Below are positions 55,406-64,000 of a stretch of DNA of 64,000 nt, piece after piece. This stretch comes from Ancylobacter tetraedralis (lineage in GTDB: Bacteria; Pseudomonadota; Alphaproteobacteria; Rhizobiales; Xanthobacteraceae), in NCBI RefSeq assembly GCF_014195655.1, contig NZ_JACICD010000004.1, forward strand, positions 186,001 to 250,000, given 5' to 3'. The notes below the pieces were generated by a model. It made no database searches, was not told the origin of the DNA, and worked only from the letters and a program-made list of their open reading frames with translations. Both the position numbers and the translations under genes were made by a program. Every line of letters starts with the position of its first letter. The first letter of the stretch is position 1.

Positions 55406-56101
55406 ATGCGGCCACGCCATACTGAGAACCATTTCGTCGATCGTGCCGGGTGGCTGCGTGCCGCCGTGCTCGGTGCCAATGACGGCATCCTATCCACCGC
55501 CAGCCTGATCGTCGGCGTCGCCGCGGCGAATGCCGACCACGGCGCGGTGCTGCTCGCCGGCATTGCCGGCATGGTCGCGGGCGCCATGTCGATGGCGGCG
55601 GGCGAATATGTCTCCGTCTCCTCGCAGGCGGATACCGAGAATGCCGACCTGGCGCGCGAGAAGGCCGAGCTGGCCGCCGACCCCGCCGCCGAGCACGCGG
55701 AGCTGGCGGCGATCTACGTGGCGCGCGGGCTCGATCCGGCGCTGGCCGATCAGGTCGCCCGCCAGCTGGCGGCCAAGGACGCGCTGGAAGCGCATGCCCG
55801 CGACGAGCTCGGCATCAACGAGATCACCACCGCACGGCCGGTGCAGGCAGCCTTCGCCTCGGCGGCGAGCTTCGCGGCCGGCGCGTTCCTGCCACTGCTG
55901 ACGGTGCTGGTCGCGCCCAGCTCGGGGCTGCCGATCACCGTGTCGGTGGCCGCGCTCCTCTTCCTCGCCGTGCTCGGCGTGGCCGGCGCGAAGGCCGGCG
56001 GTGCCGATCCGCTGAAGGCGGCGACGCGGGTCACCTTCTGGGGCGCGCTCGCCATGGCGCTCACCTATGCGATCGGTGCGCTGTCGGGGACCATGGTCTA
56101 G
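55406..56101 (+). CDS. VIT/Ccc1-family metal transporter
   Basis: A 231-aa membrane protein of the vacuolar iron transporter-like family (DUF125), exchanging Fe2+ or Mn2+ for protons. Signatures are [20 protein letters not shown] in helix 1 and [20 protein letters not shown] in helix 2. A charged cytoplasmic metal-binding loop (about 80-140) and three C-terminal helices follow. The ATG at 55406 begins the conserved region. Confidence 0.92.
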   Translation: MRPRHTENHFVDRAGWLRAAVLGANDGILSTASLIVGVAAANADHGAVLLAGIAGMVAGAMSMAAGEYVSVSSQADTENADLAREKAELAADPAAEHAELAAIYVARGLDPALADQVARQLAAKDALEAHARDELGINEITTARPVQAAFASAASFAAGAFLPLLTVLVAPSSGLPITVSVAALLFLAVLGVAGAKAGGADPLKAATRVTFWGALAMALTYAIGALSGTMV

Positions 56102-56201
56102 GCGCGACCGGCCGCCTTTGGCCCGGTGCCCTTCCAGCGCCTGCCGGGAGACGCTAGAAGCGCATCACGCGCATCGGGGGAGGCGCATCCGGGGAGTTGC
56201 C

Positions 56202-57083
56202 ATGACCGCCGATATCGAGAGCCGCCAGCAGACCGCCCGCGCCTGGTTCGAGGACCTACGCAACCGCATCTGCGCCGCCTTCGAGACGCTGGAGGACGAG
56301 GCGCCCGCCAGCCTCTATCCGGGCGAGGCGGGGCGGTTCACCCGCACCCCGTGGCAGCGCACCGACCATGCGGGCGGGGCGGGCGGCGGCGGGGTGATGG
56401 CGATGATGCATGGCCGGCTGTTCGAGAAGGTCGGCGTGCACTGCTCGACCGTGCATGGCGAGTTCGCCCCCGAATTCCGCAAGCAGATCCCCGGCGCGGA
56501 GGAAGACCCGCGCTTCCACGCCACCGGCATCTCGCTCATCGCCCACATGCACAACCCGCATGTGCCGGCGGTGCATATGAACACGCGCTTCGTCGTCACT
56601 TCCAAGGCGTGGTTCGGCGGCGGCGCCGACCTCACCCCGGTGCTCGACGTCCGCCGCAGCCAGCAGGACCCGGACGCCATCGCCTTCCACGCGGCGATGC
56701 GCGGGGCCTGCGAGGGGCGCCCGCAGATCGACTATGAGCGCTACAAGACGTGGTGCGACGAATATTTCCATCTGCCGCACCGCAAGGAGCCGCGCGGCAT
56801 TGGCGGCATCTTCTACGACTGGCTCGATTCCGGCGACTGGGAGGCCGATTTCCACTTCACCCGGGCCGTCGGGCTCGCCTTCCTCGACATCTACCCCCGC
56901 CTCGTGCGCGCCAATTTCGACAGCCCGTGGACCGAGGCCGAGCGCGAGGAGCAGCTGGTGCGGCGCGGGCGCTACGTCGAATTCAACCTTCTGTATGACC
57001 GTGGCACGATCTTCGGGCTCAAGACCGGAGGCAATATCGAATCGATCCTCTCCTCCATGCCCCCCGTGGTGAAATGGCCGTGA
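56202..57083 (+). CDS. hemF: Oxygen-dependent coproporphyrinogen III oxidase
   Basis: A 293-aa enzyme of heme synthesis that decarboxylates coproporphyrinogen III to protoporphyrinogen IX with O2. Conserved parts: [65 protein letters not shown] and [26 protein letters not shown] precedes the ATG. Placement near the cytochrome bc1 operon links heme supply and respiration. Confidence 0.96.
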   Translation: MTADIESRQQTARAWFEDLRNRICAAFETLEDEAPASLYPGEAGRFTRTPWQRTDHAGGAGGGGVMAMMHGRLFEKVGVHCSTVHGEFAPEFRKQIPGAEEDPRFHATGISLIAHMHNPHVPAVHMNTRFVVTSKAWFGGGADLTPVLDVRRSQQDPDAIAFHAAMRGACEGRPQIDYERYKTWCDEYFHLPHRKEPRGIGGIFYDWLDSGDWEADFHFTRAVGLAFLDIYPRLVRANFDSPWTEAEREEQLVRRGRYVEFNLLYDRGTIFGLKTGGNIESILSSMPPVVKWP

Positions 57084-57100
57084 GCTGAGCTGAGCTGAGC
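57081..57100 (+). repeat. TGAGC tandem repeat (4 copies)
   Basis: Four exact copies of TGAGC run from the hemF stop codon (57081-57083) outward. It is a short simple repeat, probably slippage, with no apparent role. Confidence 0.8.
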
Positions 57101-57123
57101 GATCTCGCACCGGTGGATCGCGG

Positions 57124-57588
57124 TCAGCCGGGAAAGCCGCCGGTCTGCCGCAGCGCCTCGCCCAGGATGATGGCGCCGGCGATCGCGACATTGAGCGATC
57201 GCGCGTCCGCCATGAGCGGGATGATGATTCGCGCCTGCGCCAGCGCGTGCACCTCCTCCGGCACGCCGGCGCTCTCGCGGCCGAGCAGCAGCACGTCGTT
57301 GTCCGCGAAGGCGAAGCCGGTATGGGGCACCGCGCCGCGCGTCGTGCACAGCACCATCCGTCGCCCCTCCGCGCGCCGCCAGGCCTCGAACGCGGTGAAG
57401 CTGGCATGGCGGCGGATCGCCACACGGTCGAGGTAATCCATACCCGCCCGGCGGAAGCCGGCATCGCCGACGGGAAAGCCGGCCGGCTCAATGATATGCA
57501 GCGGCAAGCCGAAACAGGCCGCGGTGCGCGCCAGAGTGCCCGCATTCTGGGCAATGTCGGGCTGATAGAGGGCGAGGGCGAGGGGCAT
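57124..57588 (-). CDS. trmL: tRNA (cytidine/uridine-34 2'-O)-methyltransferase TrmL
   Basis: A 154-aa SPOUT-class enzyme that methylates the wobble ribose of two Leu tRNAs. Features: LYQPDIAQNAGTLARTAACF, IIEPAGFPVGDAGFRRAGMD, the trefoil-knot motif LGRESAGVPEEV and the C-terminal ARSLNVAIAGAIILGEALRQ. AGGTGACG precedes the ATG at 57588. Between hemF and petA, minus strand. Confidence 0.94.
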   Translation of the reverse strand: MPLALALYQPDIAQNAGTLARTAACFGLPLHIIEPAGFPVGDAGFRRAGMDYLDRVAIRRHASFTAFEAWRRAEGRRMVLCTTRGAVPHTGFAFADNDVLLLGRESAGVPEEVHALAQARIIIPLMADARSLNVAIAGAIILGEALRQTGGFPG

Positions 57589-57871
57589 CACGTCACCTGT
57601 CGGCGAAGGGGCGGGGGCGGCGCGAGGACGCAGGGGAATCTTTGCCGCCGGATCCGGCCCGAGGCAAGGCCGGAGCGGGCGGGGGCAGGACGCACTGCCG
57701 CACGGCACTCATCTGGACAAGGGCCGGTTCCGATGCAATTAGAGGCACTCGAAGGTAAGGTCGACCGCGGACCGTTCCTGTCGCGTTCGCACGACGCGGG
57801 GCACGGTTCGGAGCAAAGGCGACGGCGTGGGGGAGCGCCGCGGTCATAGGCACAAGGGGAAGGGAACCATC

Positions 57872-58438
57872 GTGGCAACATCCGGGACGGCGGAACCTAC
57901 CCGCCGCGACTTCCTGTATCTCGCGACCGGCGCGATGGGCGCGGTCGGCGCTGCGGCTCTGGCGTGGCCTTTCATCTCCCAGCTGCAGCCGGACGCCTCG
58001 GTGCTGGCGATGTCCTCCACCGAGGTTGACCTGACGCAGGTCGCCGAGGGCCAGATCGTCACCGTGAAGTGGCGCGGCAAGCCGGTCTTCGTGTGGAACC
58101 GCACCCCCGAGGATATCGCCAAGGCGAAGGCGACGGCGCTTTCCGCGCTGATGGATCCGGTGGCGCGCAACGCCAATCTGGCCGCCGACGCGCCCGCCAC
58201 CGACGAGAACCGTGCCGCCGAAGGCGCGGGCCGCGAGAAATGGCTGGTCGTCATCGGCATCTGCACGCATCTGGGCTGCGTGCCGATCGGCCATTCAGGC
58301 GAGTATGACGGCTGGTTCTGCCCTTGCCACGGTTCGGAATATGACAGCGCGGGTCGCGTGCGGCGCGGGCCGGCGCCGGAGAACCTGGCCATTCCGCCCT
58401 ACAAGTTCGTGTCCGACACGAAGATCTCCATCGGCTGA
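57872..58438 (+). CDS. petA: Ubiquinol-cytochrome c reductase Rieske iron-sulfur subunit
   Basis: A 188-aa subunit of the bc1 complex. The N-terminus has a twin-arginine signal anchor ([20 protein letters not shown]), and the 2Fe-2S ligands are C131/H133 in CTHLGC and C150/H153 in CPCHGS, with the C136-C152 disulfide pair. I place the start at the GTG at 57872, which has AAGGGGAAGGGAACC upstream; a GTG at 57827 would add 15 residues. First gene of petABC. Confidence 0.96.
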   Translation: MATSGTAEPTRRDFLYLATGAMGAVGAAALAWPFISQLQPDASVLAMSSTEVDLTQVAEGQIVTVKWRGKPVFVWNRTPEDIAKAKATALSALMDPVARNANLAADAPATDENRAAEGAGREKWLVVIGICTHLGCVPIGHSGEYDGWFCPCHGSEYDSAGRVRRGPAPENLAIPPYKFVSDTKISIG

Positions 58439-58462
58439 GCCGGCGTTCAGGGATACTCACAG

Positions 58463-59737
58463 ATGAGCGGACACTCCACCTTCGAGCCGAAGCACCCGGC
58501 GCTCAAGTGGTTTGAGAGCCGGCTGCCCCTGGTCGGCCTTCTCCATTCCTCCTTCGTCTCCTACCCCACCCCGCGCAACCTCAATTACTGGTGGACCTTC
58601 GGCGGCATTCTCTCGCTGATGCTGGTCTGCCAGATCGCGACGGGCGTAGTGCTGGTGATGCATTACACGCCGCATGCATCGATGGCGTTCGATTCGGTCG
58701 AGCACATCATGCGCGACGTCAGCTATGGCTGGCTGCTGCGCTACATGCATGCGAACGGCGCCTCGATGTTCTTCATCGCGGTCTATATCCACATGTTCCG
58801 CGGTCTCTATTACGGGTCCTACAAGGCCCCGCGCGAAGTGCTGTGGATCCTCGGCTGCATCATCTACCTCCTGATGATGGCCACCGCCTTCATGGGCTAT
58901 GTGCTGCCGTGGGGCCAGATGAGCTTCTGGGGCGCCACCGTCATCACCAATCTGTTCTCCGCCTTCCCGGTGGTCGGGCCGACCATCGTCGAATGGCTGT
59001 GGGGCGGCTTCTCGGTCGACAACGCGACGCTGAACCGCTTCTTCTCGCTGCACTACCTGCTGCCCTTCATGATCGCGGGCGTCGTCGTCCTGCATGTCTG
59101 GGCGCTGCATGTGGTGGGCCAGAACAACCCGACCGGCGTCGAGCCGAAGTCGGAAAAGGACACCGTGCCCTTCACGCCCTACGCGACCATCAAGGACGGG
59201 TTCGGCATGGTGTGCTTCCTGATCTTCTTCGCGTGGTTCCTGTTCTACATTCCCAACTATCTCGGCCACGCCGACAACTACATCCCGGCCAACCCGCTGG
59301 TGACGCCGGCCCACATCGTGCCGGAATGGTACTACCTGCCGTTCTACGCGATGCTGCGCGCGGTGCCTTCCAAGCTGGGCGGCGTGCTCACCATGTTCAG
59401 CGCCATTATCGTGCTGTTCTTCGTGCCGTGGCTGGACACCTCGAAGGTGCGCTCGGGCCGCTACCGTCCGCTGTTCAAGCAGTTCTTCTGGATCTGGATC
59501 GCGGTCTGCATCGGTCTGGGATGGCTCGGCTCCAAGCCGGCCGAGGGCGGCTACGTGATCGCCGGCCGCATCCTCACCGTGTGGTATTTCGCGCATTTCC
59601 TCATCGTCCTGCCGCTGCTCGGCCTGTTCGAGAAGCCGAAGGCGGTGCCGGCTTCGATCACCGAGGCGGTACTGGGGAAGAACAAGGGCGGCGCGCCCGC
59701 CTCGGCTGGCGTCTCGGCGCCGCAGACCAAGGGTTGA
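58463..59737 (+). CDS. petB: Cytochrome b of the bc1 complex
   Basis: A 424-aa, eight-helix membrane subunit carrying hemes bL and bH and the two quinone sites. Heme ligands are the His pairs in helix B ([20 protein letters not shown]) and helix D ([20 protein letters not shown]). The Qo-site motif is [16 protein letters not shown]. It is a stand-alone cytochrome b, not the b-c1 fusion seen in Bradyrhizobium. 24 bases after petA. Confidence 0.97.
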   Translation: MSGHSTFEPKHPALKWFESRLPLVGLLHSSFVSYPTPRNLNYWWTFGGILSLMLVCQIATGVVLVMHYTPHASMAFDSVEHIMRDVSYGWLLRYMHANGASMFFIAVYIHMFRGLYYGSYKAPREVLWILGCIIYLLMMATAFMGYVLPWGQMSFWGATVITNLFSAFPVVGPTIVEWLWGGFSVDNATLNRFFSLHYLLPFMIAGVVVLHVWALHVVGQNNPTGVEPKSEKDTVPFTPYATIKDGFGMVCFLIFFAWFLFYIPNYLGHADNYIPANPLVTPAHIVPEWYYLPFYAMLRAVPSKLGGVLTMFSAIIVLFFVPWLDTSKVRSGRYRPLFKQFFWIWIAVCIGLGWLGSKPAEGGYVIAGRILTVWYFAHFLIVLPLLGLFEKPKAVPASITEAVLGKNKGGAPASAGVSAPQTKG

Positions 59738-59748
59738 GCGGGATCATC

Positions 59749-60603
59749 ATGAGCACGACCATGTCCTTCCGTTCTTTCCTTCTGCGTCCGCTGGCGGCCT
59801 GCGCGCTGGTCCTCGGCATCGGCTTCGCCCCGGCGCTCGCCGCCGAGGGTGCGCCCCATCCCCCGCGCGAGGACTGGAGCTTCGCCGGTCCGTTCGGCAA
59901 GTATGACCGGGCGCAGCTCCAGCGCGGCTTCCAGGTGTTCAAGGAGGTCTGCTCCTCCTGTCACTCCGCGCATCTGCTGGCCTTCCGCAACCTGGCGCAG
60001 GAAGGCGGCCCGCAATTCTCCGAGGCGCAGGCCAAGGCGGTGGCCGAGAGCTACCAGGTGCAGGATGGACCCAATGACGCGGGCGACATGTTCGATCGCC
60101 CCGGCCGTCTTTCCGACCACTGGCCCTCGCCTTTCCCGAACGAGCAGGCGGCGCGCGCCTCCAATGGCGGCGCCTATCCGCCGGACTTCTCGACGCTGGC
60201 CAAAGCGCGCACCTATGAGGTGGGCTTTCCCGGCTTCCTGATCGACATCCTGCTGCAGTATCAGGAGCAGGGCCCCGACTACATCCACGCGCTGCTCAAC
60301 GGCTACAAGGATCCCCCCGAGGGTTTCAGCCTGCCGGAAGGCGCGCACTATAACGAGTTCTTCCCCGGCCACGCCATCAAGATGCCGCAGCCGATCTCGG
60401 AGGGGCAGGTGACCTATTCCGACGGGTCGCCGGAGACGGTCGAGCAATATTCGCACGACGTCACCGCCTTCATGATGTGGGTCGCCGAGCCGCACCTCGA
60501 AGCGCGCAAGCGCCTTGGCTTCCAGGTGATGATCTTCCTCATCATCTTCGCCGGCCTGCTCTACTTCACGAAGAAGAAGGTGTGGAAGAGCGTCGAGCAC
60601 TGA
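59749..60603 (+). CDS. petC: Cytochrome c1 of the bc1 complex
   Basis: A 284-aa heme-c subunit passing electrons to cytochrome c. A cleavable signal peptide ends near residue 32 (APALAAEG). Heme is bound by C68, C71 and H72 (CSSCH), with the sixth-ligand Met in HAIKMPQPISEG. A C-terminal anchor helix (VMIFLIIFAGLLYF) is followed by a basic tail. Last gene of petABC, followed by a terminator. Confidence 0.97.
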   Translation: MSTTMSFRSFLLRPLAACALVLGIGFAPALAAEGAPHPPREDWSFAGPFGKYDRAQLQRGFQVFKEVCSSCHSAHLLAFRNLAQEGGPQFSEAQAKAVAESYQVQDGPNDAGDMFDRPGRLSDHWPSPFPNEQAARASNGGAYPPDFSTLAKARTYEVGFPGFLIDILLQYQEQGPDYIHALLNGYKDPPEGFSLPEGAHYNEFFPGHAIKMPQPISEGQVTYSDGSPETVEQYSHDVTAFMMWVAEPHLEARKRLGFQVMIFLIIFAGLLYFTKKKVWKSVEH

Positions 60604-60637
60604 GCGCGACGCACACCGCCACGGATACGGACACGCG

Positions 60638-60662
60638 AAGGGCCCCGGACGGGGCCCTTTTT
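60638..60662 (+). terminator. Rho-independent terminator of petABC
   Basis: AAGGGCCCC and GGGGCCCTT pair around a GGAC loop and lead into a T-run (60658-60662). It lies 35 bases after the petC stop. Confidence 0.93.
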
Positions 60663-60817
60663 GTTGCACGGGCATGTGCCGTTGGCGCCGATCGCGAAAC
60701 GGTCACATAGGGGTTTCCAGCAGCCCACGCCTCCCTCGCTCCCGGTGCCGGCTCGTCGCCGCAAGGCGGGGATTGCCGAGCGGCCCGGCCGTGACGGGTT
60801 GAGCCGGGCGGCGTGGG

Positions 60818-61567
60818 TCAGGCTGACGGAGAGCGAAATCCCGCGCGGGCCAAGGTGAGCATCAGCGCGGGCCGGTCGGACATGCGGCGGCCGTCCGGCA
60901 GATCGTGCCCGAGCACGGCGATGTCGGTGCACGCGAGCGCCGCTCCATGGGCGAGATGGTCGATGGCTCGCAGCGATACCGCCTCCGGGTCTGGCGCGGG
61001 CAGGTCGCCGGCCGTGGCCACCTGGAAACGCCCATTCAGCACCTGCATCAGACGGGCCGCCAGCGCGACAGGCTCGCGGATGCGGGGAATGTGCTGATTG
61101 AAATCGCCCAGCAGCAATTGAAAATCCCCTGACGGCCTCGGCAGGAAGCGATCGAGCGCGTCGAGGTAACGGCGATGTTCCTCCCAGCGCGCACGGCCGT
61201 TCGGGCGGCCGGCGTCAGGCCAGGGGATGCAGACGCCGGTCGCCGTGATCGCCCCCAGCCGGGTCAGGGTCGTTGCCTGTATGAACCGGGAGGCGGGAAG
61301 CTCGGGATCGCCCGTCGGATCCACTTCGCTCCAGGGCTGGCGGCTCCATAGAACAACCTTGCGCACGCCGGAATGCACCCGGGCGGCTGTGAACGCCTGG
61401 CTGGCGACCCAGTGACCCTCTGGCAGCAGATCTGGCGAGGCTTCCGTCAGACAGACGAGATCGGCCGGCTGGGCTGCGATGAAGGTGCGGGCAGCGGCAC
61501 CCGTCGGCGAGCCCGCATGCCGCTTGTCGACGCTCCAGAGCAGAACGCGCAGCTCGGCCTCTGCCAT
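60818..61567 (-). CDS. Endonuclease/exonuclease/phosphatase-family protein
   Basis: A 249-aa protein with the EEP fold (DNase I/AP endonuclease-like): LVCLTEASPDLLP supplies the metal-binding Glu, LLLGDFNQHIP the Asp-Asn pair, and LRAIDHLAHG the catalytic Asp-His. The N-terminal strand LRVLLWSVDKRHAG replaces the usual WN motif. Whether it cuts DNA, phosphoesters or lipids cannot be told. It starts in a TGATG overlap with the upstream MaoC-like gene. Confidence 0.8.
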   Translation of the reverse strand: MAEAELRVLLWSVDKRHAGSPTGAAARTFIAAQPADLVCLTEASPDLLPEGHWVASQAFTAARVHSGVRKVVLWSRQPWSEVDPTGDPELPASRFIQATTLTRLGAITATGVCIPWPDAGRPNGRARWEEHRRYLDALDRFLPRPSGDFQLLLGDFNQHIPRIREPVALAARLMQVLNGRFQVATAGDLPAPDPEAVSLRAIDHLAHGAALACTDIAVLGHDLPDGRRMSDRPALMLTLARAGFRSPSA

Positions 61568-62043
61568 CACGCCTCGATCCGCTCCACGAACACGCAGTTC
61601 GTCAGCTCGAAGGCGAGGCGGCCCTCCTGGTCGATCGCGGTGTCGTGGGTGAAGACGAGGCCCCATTCGGGGCGCGACTGGCTCGGTTTCTTGGCGACGA
61701 ACTCGCTGGAGAAGGTCAGCGTATCGCCGGCCCTTACCGGGCGCAGCCATTTGAGGTCCTTGAAGCCGGGGGAGGGGCCGACGCGGGGCACCTTCTTGCC
61801 CGCGCGCCGCAGCGCCTCGTGCTGCTGCGCGCAGACCTGCGCCCGCAGGCGCGAGGCGATGGCGGCGGTGTGCAAGCCGGAGGCGACCAGCCCGGCGAAA
61901 TGGGTGCGCGCGCCGGCGGCGCTGTCGAGATGAAAGGCCTGCGGGTCCCAGGCCCGGGCGAAGGCGATCATCTCCGCCTCCCGGAAGGTGTAGGAGCCGA
62001 GCGGTGTGATCTGCCCGATCTCGATATCCTCGAAGAACAGCAT
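61567..62043 (-). CDS. MaoC-like hydratase (hotdog fold)
   Basis: A 158-aa hotdog-fold protein related to (R)-specific enoyl-CoA hydratases: FEDIEIGQITPLGSYTFREA, AWDPQAFHLDSAAGARTHFA with the catalytic Asp/His pair, GLVASGLHTAAI and LKWLRPVRAGDTLTF. GGGAGGAA before the ATG. It pairs with a second MaoC-like gene 14 bases upstream; the two probably form one heteromeric enzyme. Substrate unknown. Confidence 0.88.
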   Translation of the reverse strand: MLFFEDIEIGQITPLGSYTFREAEMIAFARAWDPQAFHLDSAAGARTHFAGLVASGLHTAAIASRLRAQVCAQQHEALRRAGKKVPRVGPSPGFKDLKWLRPVRAGDTLTFSSEFVAKKPSQSRPEWGLVFTHDTAIDQEGRLAFELTNCVFVERIEA

Positions 62044-62057
62044 GGGTTCCTCCCGCC

Positions 62058-62519
62058 TCAAAGCAGCCGGAAGCCGGGATTGCGCCGGCCGAACATGACG
62101 GTGCCGACGAGATCCGCCATCACCTCCGTGCCCGCGTCGATCAGCTCGAAGCGGAACTTGACCAGCCCGAGTTCCGGCCGGCTCTTGGATGAGCGGGTCT
62201 CCAGCACCCGCCGCCGGAGGCTGAGCACGGTGCCGGGATGAACGGGCTTGAGGAAGCGCACCTCGTCGAGGCCCGGCGAGCCGAGGCAGTCGGCATTGCT
62301 GAGAAAGCCGTCGGCGGCGAGGCGCATGAAGATGCAGCACAGGTGCCAGCCGGACGCCGAAATACCGCCGAGCCGCGTCGCCTCGGCGGCGGAATCGTCG
62401 AGATGGATGGGGGCAGGGTCATATTCCCGGGCGAAGGCGACAATTTCCTCGCGTCCGACGACATAGCGCCCGCATGTGGCGACGTGGCCTTCGGTGAAGT
62501 CCTCCCAATATTGCTGCAT
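62058..62519 (-). CDS. MaoC-like hydratase (hotdog fold), second subunit
   Basis: A 153-aa hotdog-fold protein starting MQQYWEDFTEGHVATCGRYV, with EYDPAPIHLDDSAAEATRLG and GISASGWHLCCIFMRLAADG, then FLKPVHPGTVLSLRRRVLET. It keeps the Asp/His motif. It is first in the operon MaoC-MaoC-EEP. Such pairs occur in fatty-acid and polyketide-like metabolism; no CoA ligase or dehydrogenase is next to it. Confidence 0.88.
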   Translation of the reverse strand: MQQYWEDFTEGHVATCGRYVVGREEIVAFAREYDPAPIHLDDSAAEATRLGGISASGWHLCCIFMRLAADGFLSNADCLGSPGLDEVRFLKPVHPGTVLSLRRRVLETRSSKSRPELGLVKFRFELIDAGTEVMADLVGTVMFGRRNPGFRLL

Positions 62520-62542
62520 CTAGCTTCCTTCACCCCAGAAGC

Positions 62543-62579
62543 GCTTTCGAGCGAAGCGGACGTCGGTTCGCTCGAAAGC
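62543..62579. repeat. Palindromic intergenic element (RIME-like)
   Basis: GCTTTCGAGCGAA and TTCGCTCGAAAGC form a perfect 13-bp stem around an 11-base loop (GCGGACGTCGG), followed by CACGTCAAGCCAATAAGCTAG. The TTTCGAGCGAA...CGGTTCG...CGTCAA...CTAGAGC layout resembles the palindromic intergenic mosaic elements common in Rhizobiales. It lies just upstream of the MaoC operon and about 160 bases downstream of ychF's stop. Confidence 0.6.
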
Positions 62580-62736
62580 ACGTCAAGCCAATAAGCTAGA
62601 GCCTTGCCGGAGAACCGGGGTTCCCCGCAAAGGCTCTGGCGCGGGCGAAGGCGTTACGCTTCCGCCCCCGTGCCGGATTGCGATCACACGGGACGGCGCG
62701 CCCTGGGTCAAGTGCCGGTATCGCTATCAGGCCCGT

Positions 62737-63834
62737 TCAGTTGGCGAAGCGGAAATGCAGCACGTCGCCATCGGCGACGACATATTCCTTGCCTTCCAGC
62801 CGCAGCCGCCCGGCATCGCGCGCGCCGGCCTCGCCCTTGCCCTTGACGTAGTCGTCGAAAGCGATGGTCTCGGCGCGGATGAAGCCCTTCTCGAAATCCG
62901 AGTGGATCACGCCCGCCGCCGCCGGCGCCTTGGTGCCCGCGGTGATGGTCCAGGCGCGGGCTTCCTTCGGGCCGACGGTGAAATAGGTGACGAGCTTCAA
63001 GAGTTCATAACCGGTGCGGATGATGCGGTTGAGGCCGGGCTCCTCGAGGTCGATGGCCTCCAGATAGTCCTTCTGCTCGTCGGCCGGCAGCACGGCGATC
63101 TCGCTCTCGATCTTGGCCGAGACCACCACCGCCTTCGCGCCTTCCTCGGCCGCGCGGGTAAAGACCTCCGCCGAAAGCGCATTGCCGGCCTTCGCCGAGG
63201 CCTCCTCGACATTGCAGACGTACAGAACCGGCTTGGAGGAGAGCAGGCCGAGCATACGGAAGGCCTTCTCCTCCTCCGGCTTCACCTCGACGAGGCGGGC
63301 CGGCTTGCCCTCGCGCAGCAGCACCAGCGCGCGGGTCATCAGGTCGAGCAGTTCCTTGGAATCCTTGTCGCCGCCCTTGGCCTTCTTCTCCAGCGCGCCG
63401 GCCCGCTTCTCCAGGCTGTCGAGATCGGCCAGCATCAGCTCGGTCTCGATCGTGTCGATGTCGCTGATCGGGGCGAGCTTGCCCTCGACATGGGTGACGT
63501 CGGAATCCTCGAAGCAGCGCACCACATGGGCGATGGCGTCGCATTCGCGGATATTGGCGAGGAACTGGTTGCCGAGGCCCTCGCCCTTGGAGGCGCCGCG
63601 CACCAGCCCGGCAATGTCGACGAAGGTCAGGCGGGTGGGAATGATCTGGCCGGAGCCGGCGATTGTCGCCAGCGTCTCAAGCCGCGGGTCGGGCACGGCG
63701 ACGTCGCCGACATTGGGCTCGATGGTGCAGAACGGATAGTTCGCCGCCTGCGCTGCCGCAGTCTGCGTCAGCGCGTTGAAGAGGGTCGACTTGCCGACGT
63801 TCGGCAGGCCGACAATGCCGCATTTGAAGCCCAT
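62737..63834 (-). CDS. ychF: Redox-regulated ATPase YchF (Obg family)
   Basis: A 365-aa P-loop protein of the Obg GTPase family that prefers ATP and binds ribosomes. Walker A is GLPNVGKSTLFNALT, with FVDIAGLVRGASKGEGLGNQ, VYVCNVEE-like (LYVCNVEEASA) in place of the NKxD GTP motif, a coiled-coil insert (about 130-160), and a C-terminal TGS domain (KGFIRAETIAFDDYV). In many Rhizobiales it follows pth. Confidence 0.96.
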   Translation of the reverse strand: MGFKCGIVGLPNVGKSTLFNALTQTAAAQAANYPFCTIEPNVGDVAVPDPRLETLATIAGSGQIIPTRLTFVDIAGLVRGASKGEGLGNQFLANIRECDAIAHVVRCFEDSDVTHVEGKLAPISDIDTIETELMLADLDSLEKRAGALEKKAKGGDKDSKELLDLMTRALVLLREGKPARLVEVKPEEEKAFRMLGLLSSKPVLYVCNVEEASAKAGNALSAEVFTRAAEEGAKAVVVSAKIESEIAVLPADEQKDYLEAIDLEEPGLNRIIRTGYELLKLVTYFTVGPKEARAWTITAGTKAPAAAGVIHSDFEKGFIRAETIAFDDYVKGKGEAGARDAGRLRLEGKEYVVADGDVLHFRFAN

Positions 63835-63938
63835 GATGCGATGCTCTGTCCGGTGAGATGTTTGCCGCCGTGGTTAGGCAAGTGGCGCCGCCCGCGCAAG
63901 GGGCGAAGAGTGTCGGGGCCGGCGTCGGGACGAAGGCT

Positions 63939-64000
63939 CTAGCGCTTGCCCGCGCCGGCCAGGTCGACGGTGCCGAAGCCGCGCGCCTCCATGAGAAGAT
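63939..64000 (-). CDS. C-terminal end of a minus-strand gene, possibly peptidyl-tRNA hydrolase
   Basis: Only the last 19 or so codons are in the window: LLMEARGFGTVDLAGAGKR then TAG. Position upstream of ychF on the same strand and an HL-like MEARGFG tail recall the extended C-terminus of rhizobial Pth, but this is too little sequence to be sure. Confidence 0.35.
   Translation of the reverse strand, partial: LLMEARGFGTVDLAGAGKR

Noticed and set aside
57081..57100. TGAGC tandem repeat as a regulatory or phase-variable site
   Set aside because: Only four copies of a pentamer downstream of a stop codon; no gene or promoter depends on it.

Overview
This is a GC-rich (roughly two-thirds G+C) chromosomal segment of an alphaproteobacterium, most likely Rhizobiales, in or near Xanthobacteraceae. 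The taxonomic call rests on gene content: a BA14K-like surface protein, a SciP (CtrA inhibitor) homologue, a PmtA-type phospholipid N-methyltransferase, an alphaproteobacterial petABC operon with separate cytochrome b and c1 genes, DUF1285 and DUF6111 proteins, and an EcfG-type general-stress promoter. It was read by eye from sequence only; nothing was searched against a database.

Layout. 0-11 kb is mixed core and accessory sequence: BA14K protein (cut by the left edge), glycosyltransferase, LysR regulator, an SDR with a substituted catalytic triad, thiC under a TPP riboswitch, a small disordered stress-type protein behind an EcfG-like promoter, an FMN alpha-hydroxyacid oxidase, a metallophosphoesterase and a NUDIX protein. 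At 11.06 kb a tRNA(CAT) gene is followed by a decayed tyrosine-integrase gene. 12.2-25.6 kb is a catabolic island. It holds an enolase-superfamily enzyme, a two-cysteine proline-racemase-family epimerase, two DHDPS-family proteins (one very like rhizobial pyrroline-4-hydroxy-2-carboxylate deaminase), an LDH2-family imino-acid reductase, an aldehyde dehydrogenase, a polar amino-acid ABC transporter, an FAD amine-oxidase-type enzyme, a Gfo/Idh oxidoreductase and a GntR/FCD regulator. Together these read as uptake and breakdown of hydroxyprolines to 2-oxoglutarate and proline. Four promoter regions of the island carry related AT-rich sites (core TAATATATAAC), probably the GntR operator. A second recombinase fragment lies at its right end (25.7 kb).

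25.9-34.4 kb is a phosphonate C-P lyase locus: phnF (with a co-oriented PPOX flavoprotein) divergent from phnGHIJ-GNAT-phnKLMN, with a near-ideal palindromic PhnF operator between, and ending in a triple 37-bp hairpin repeat. 34.4-41.8 kb holds sciP, mnmA, pmtA, a secreted alpha/beta hydrolase, a glutathionyl-hydroquinone reductase, two GNAT proteins, an XRE-cupin regulator and a RibD/DHFR-like protein.

41.9-49.1 kb is a MoxR-DUF58-BatA/DUF4159-membrane protein operon, divergent from DUF1285-NUDIX-DUF6111-cca (49.3-52.0 kb). The rest is a DUF3616 protein, an MsbA-like ABC exporter, a VIT-family transporter, hemF, trmL, the petABC cytochrome bc1 operon with a clear terminator, an endonuclease/phosphatase-like protein with two MaoC-like hydratases, and ychF. 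The extreme right edge carries the C-terminus of one more minus-strand gene, possibly pth.
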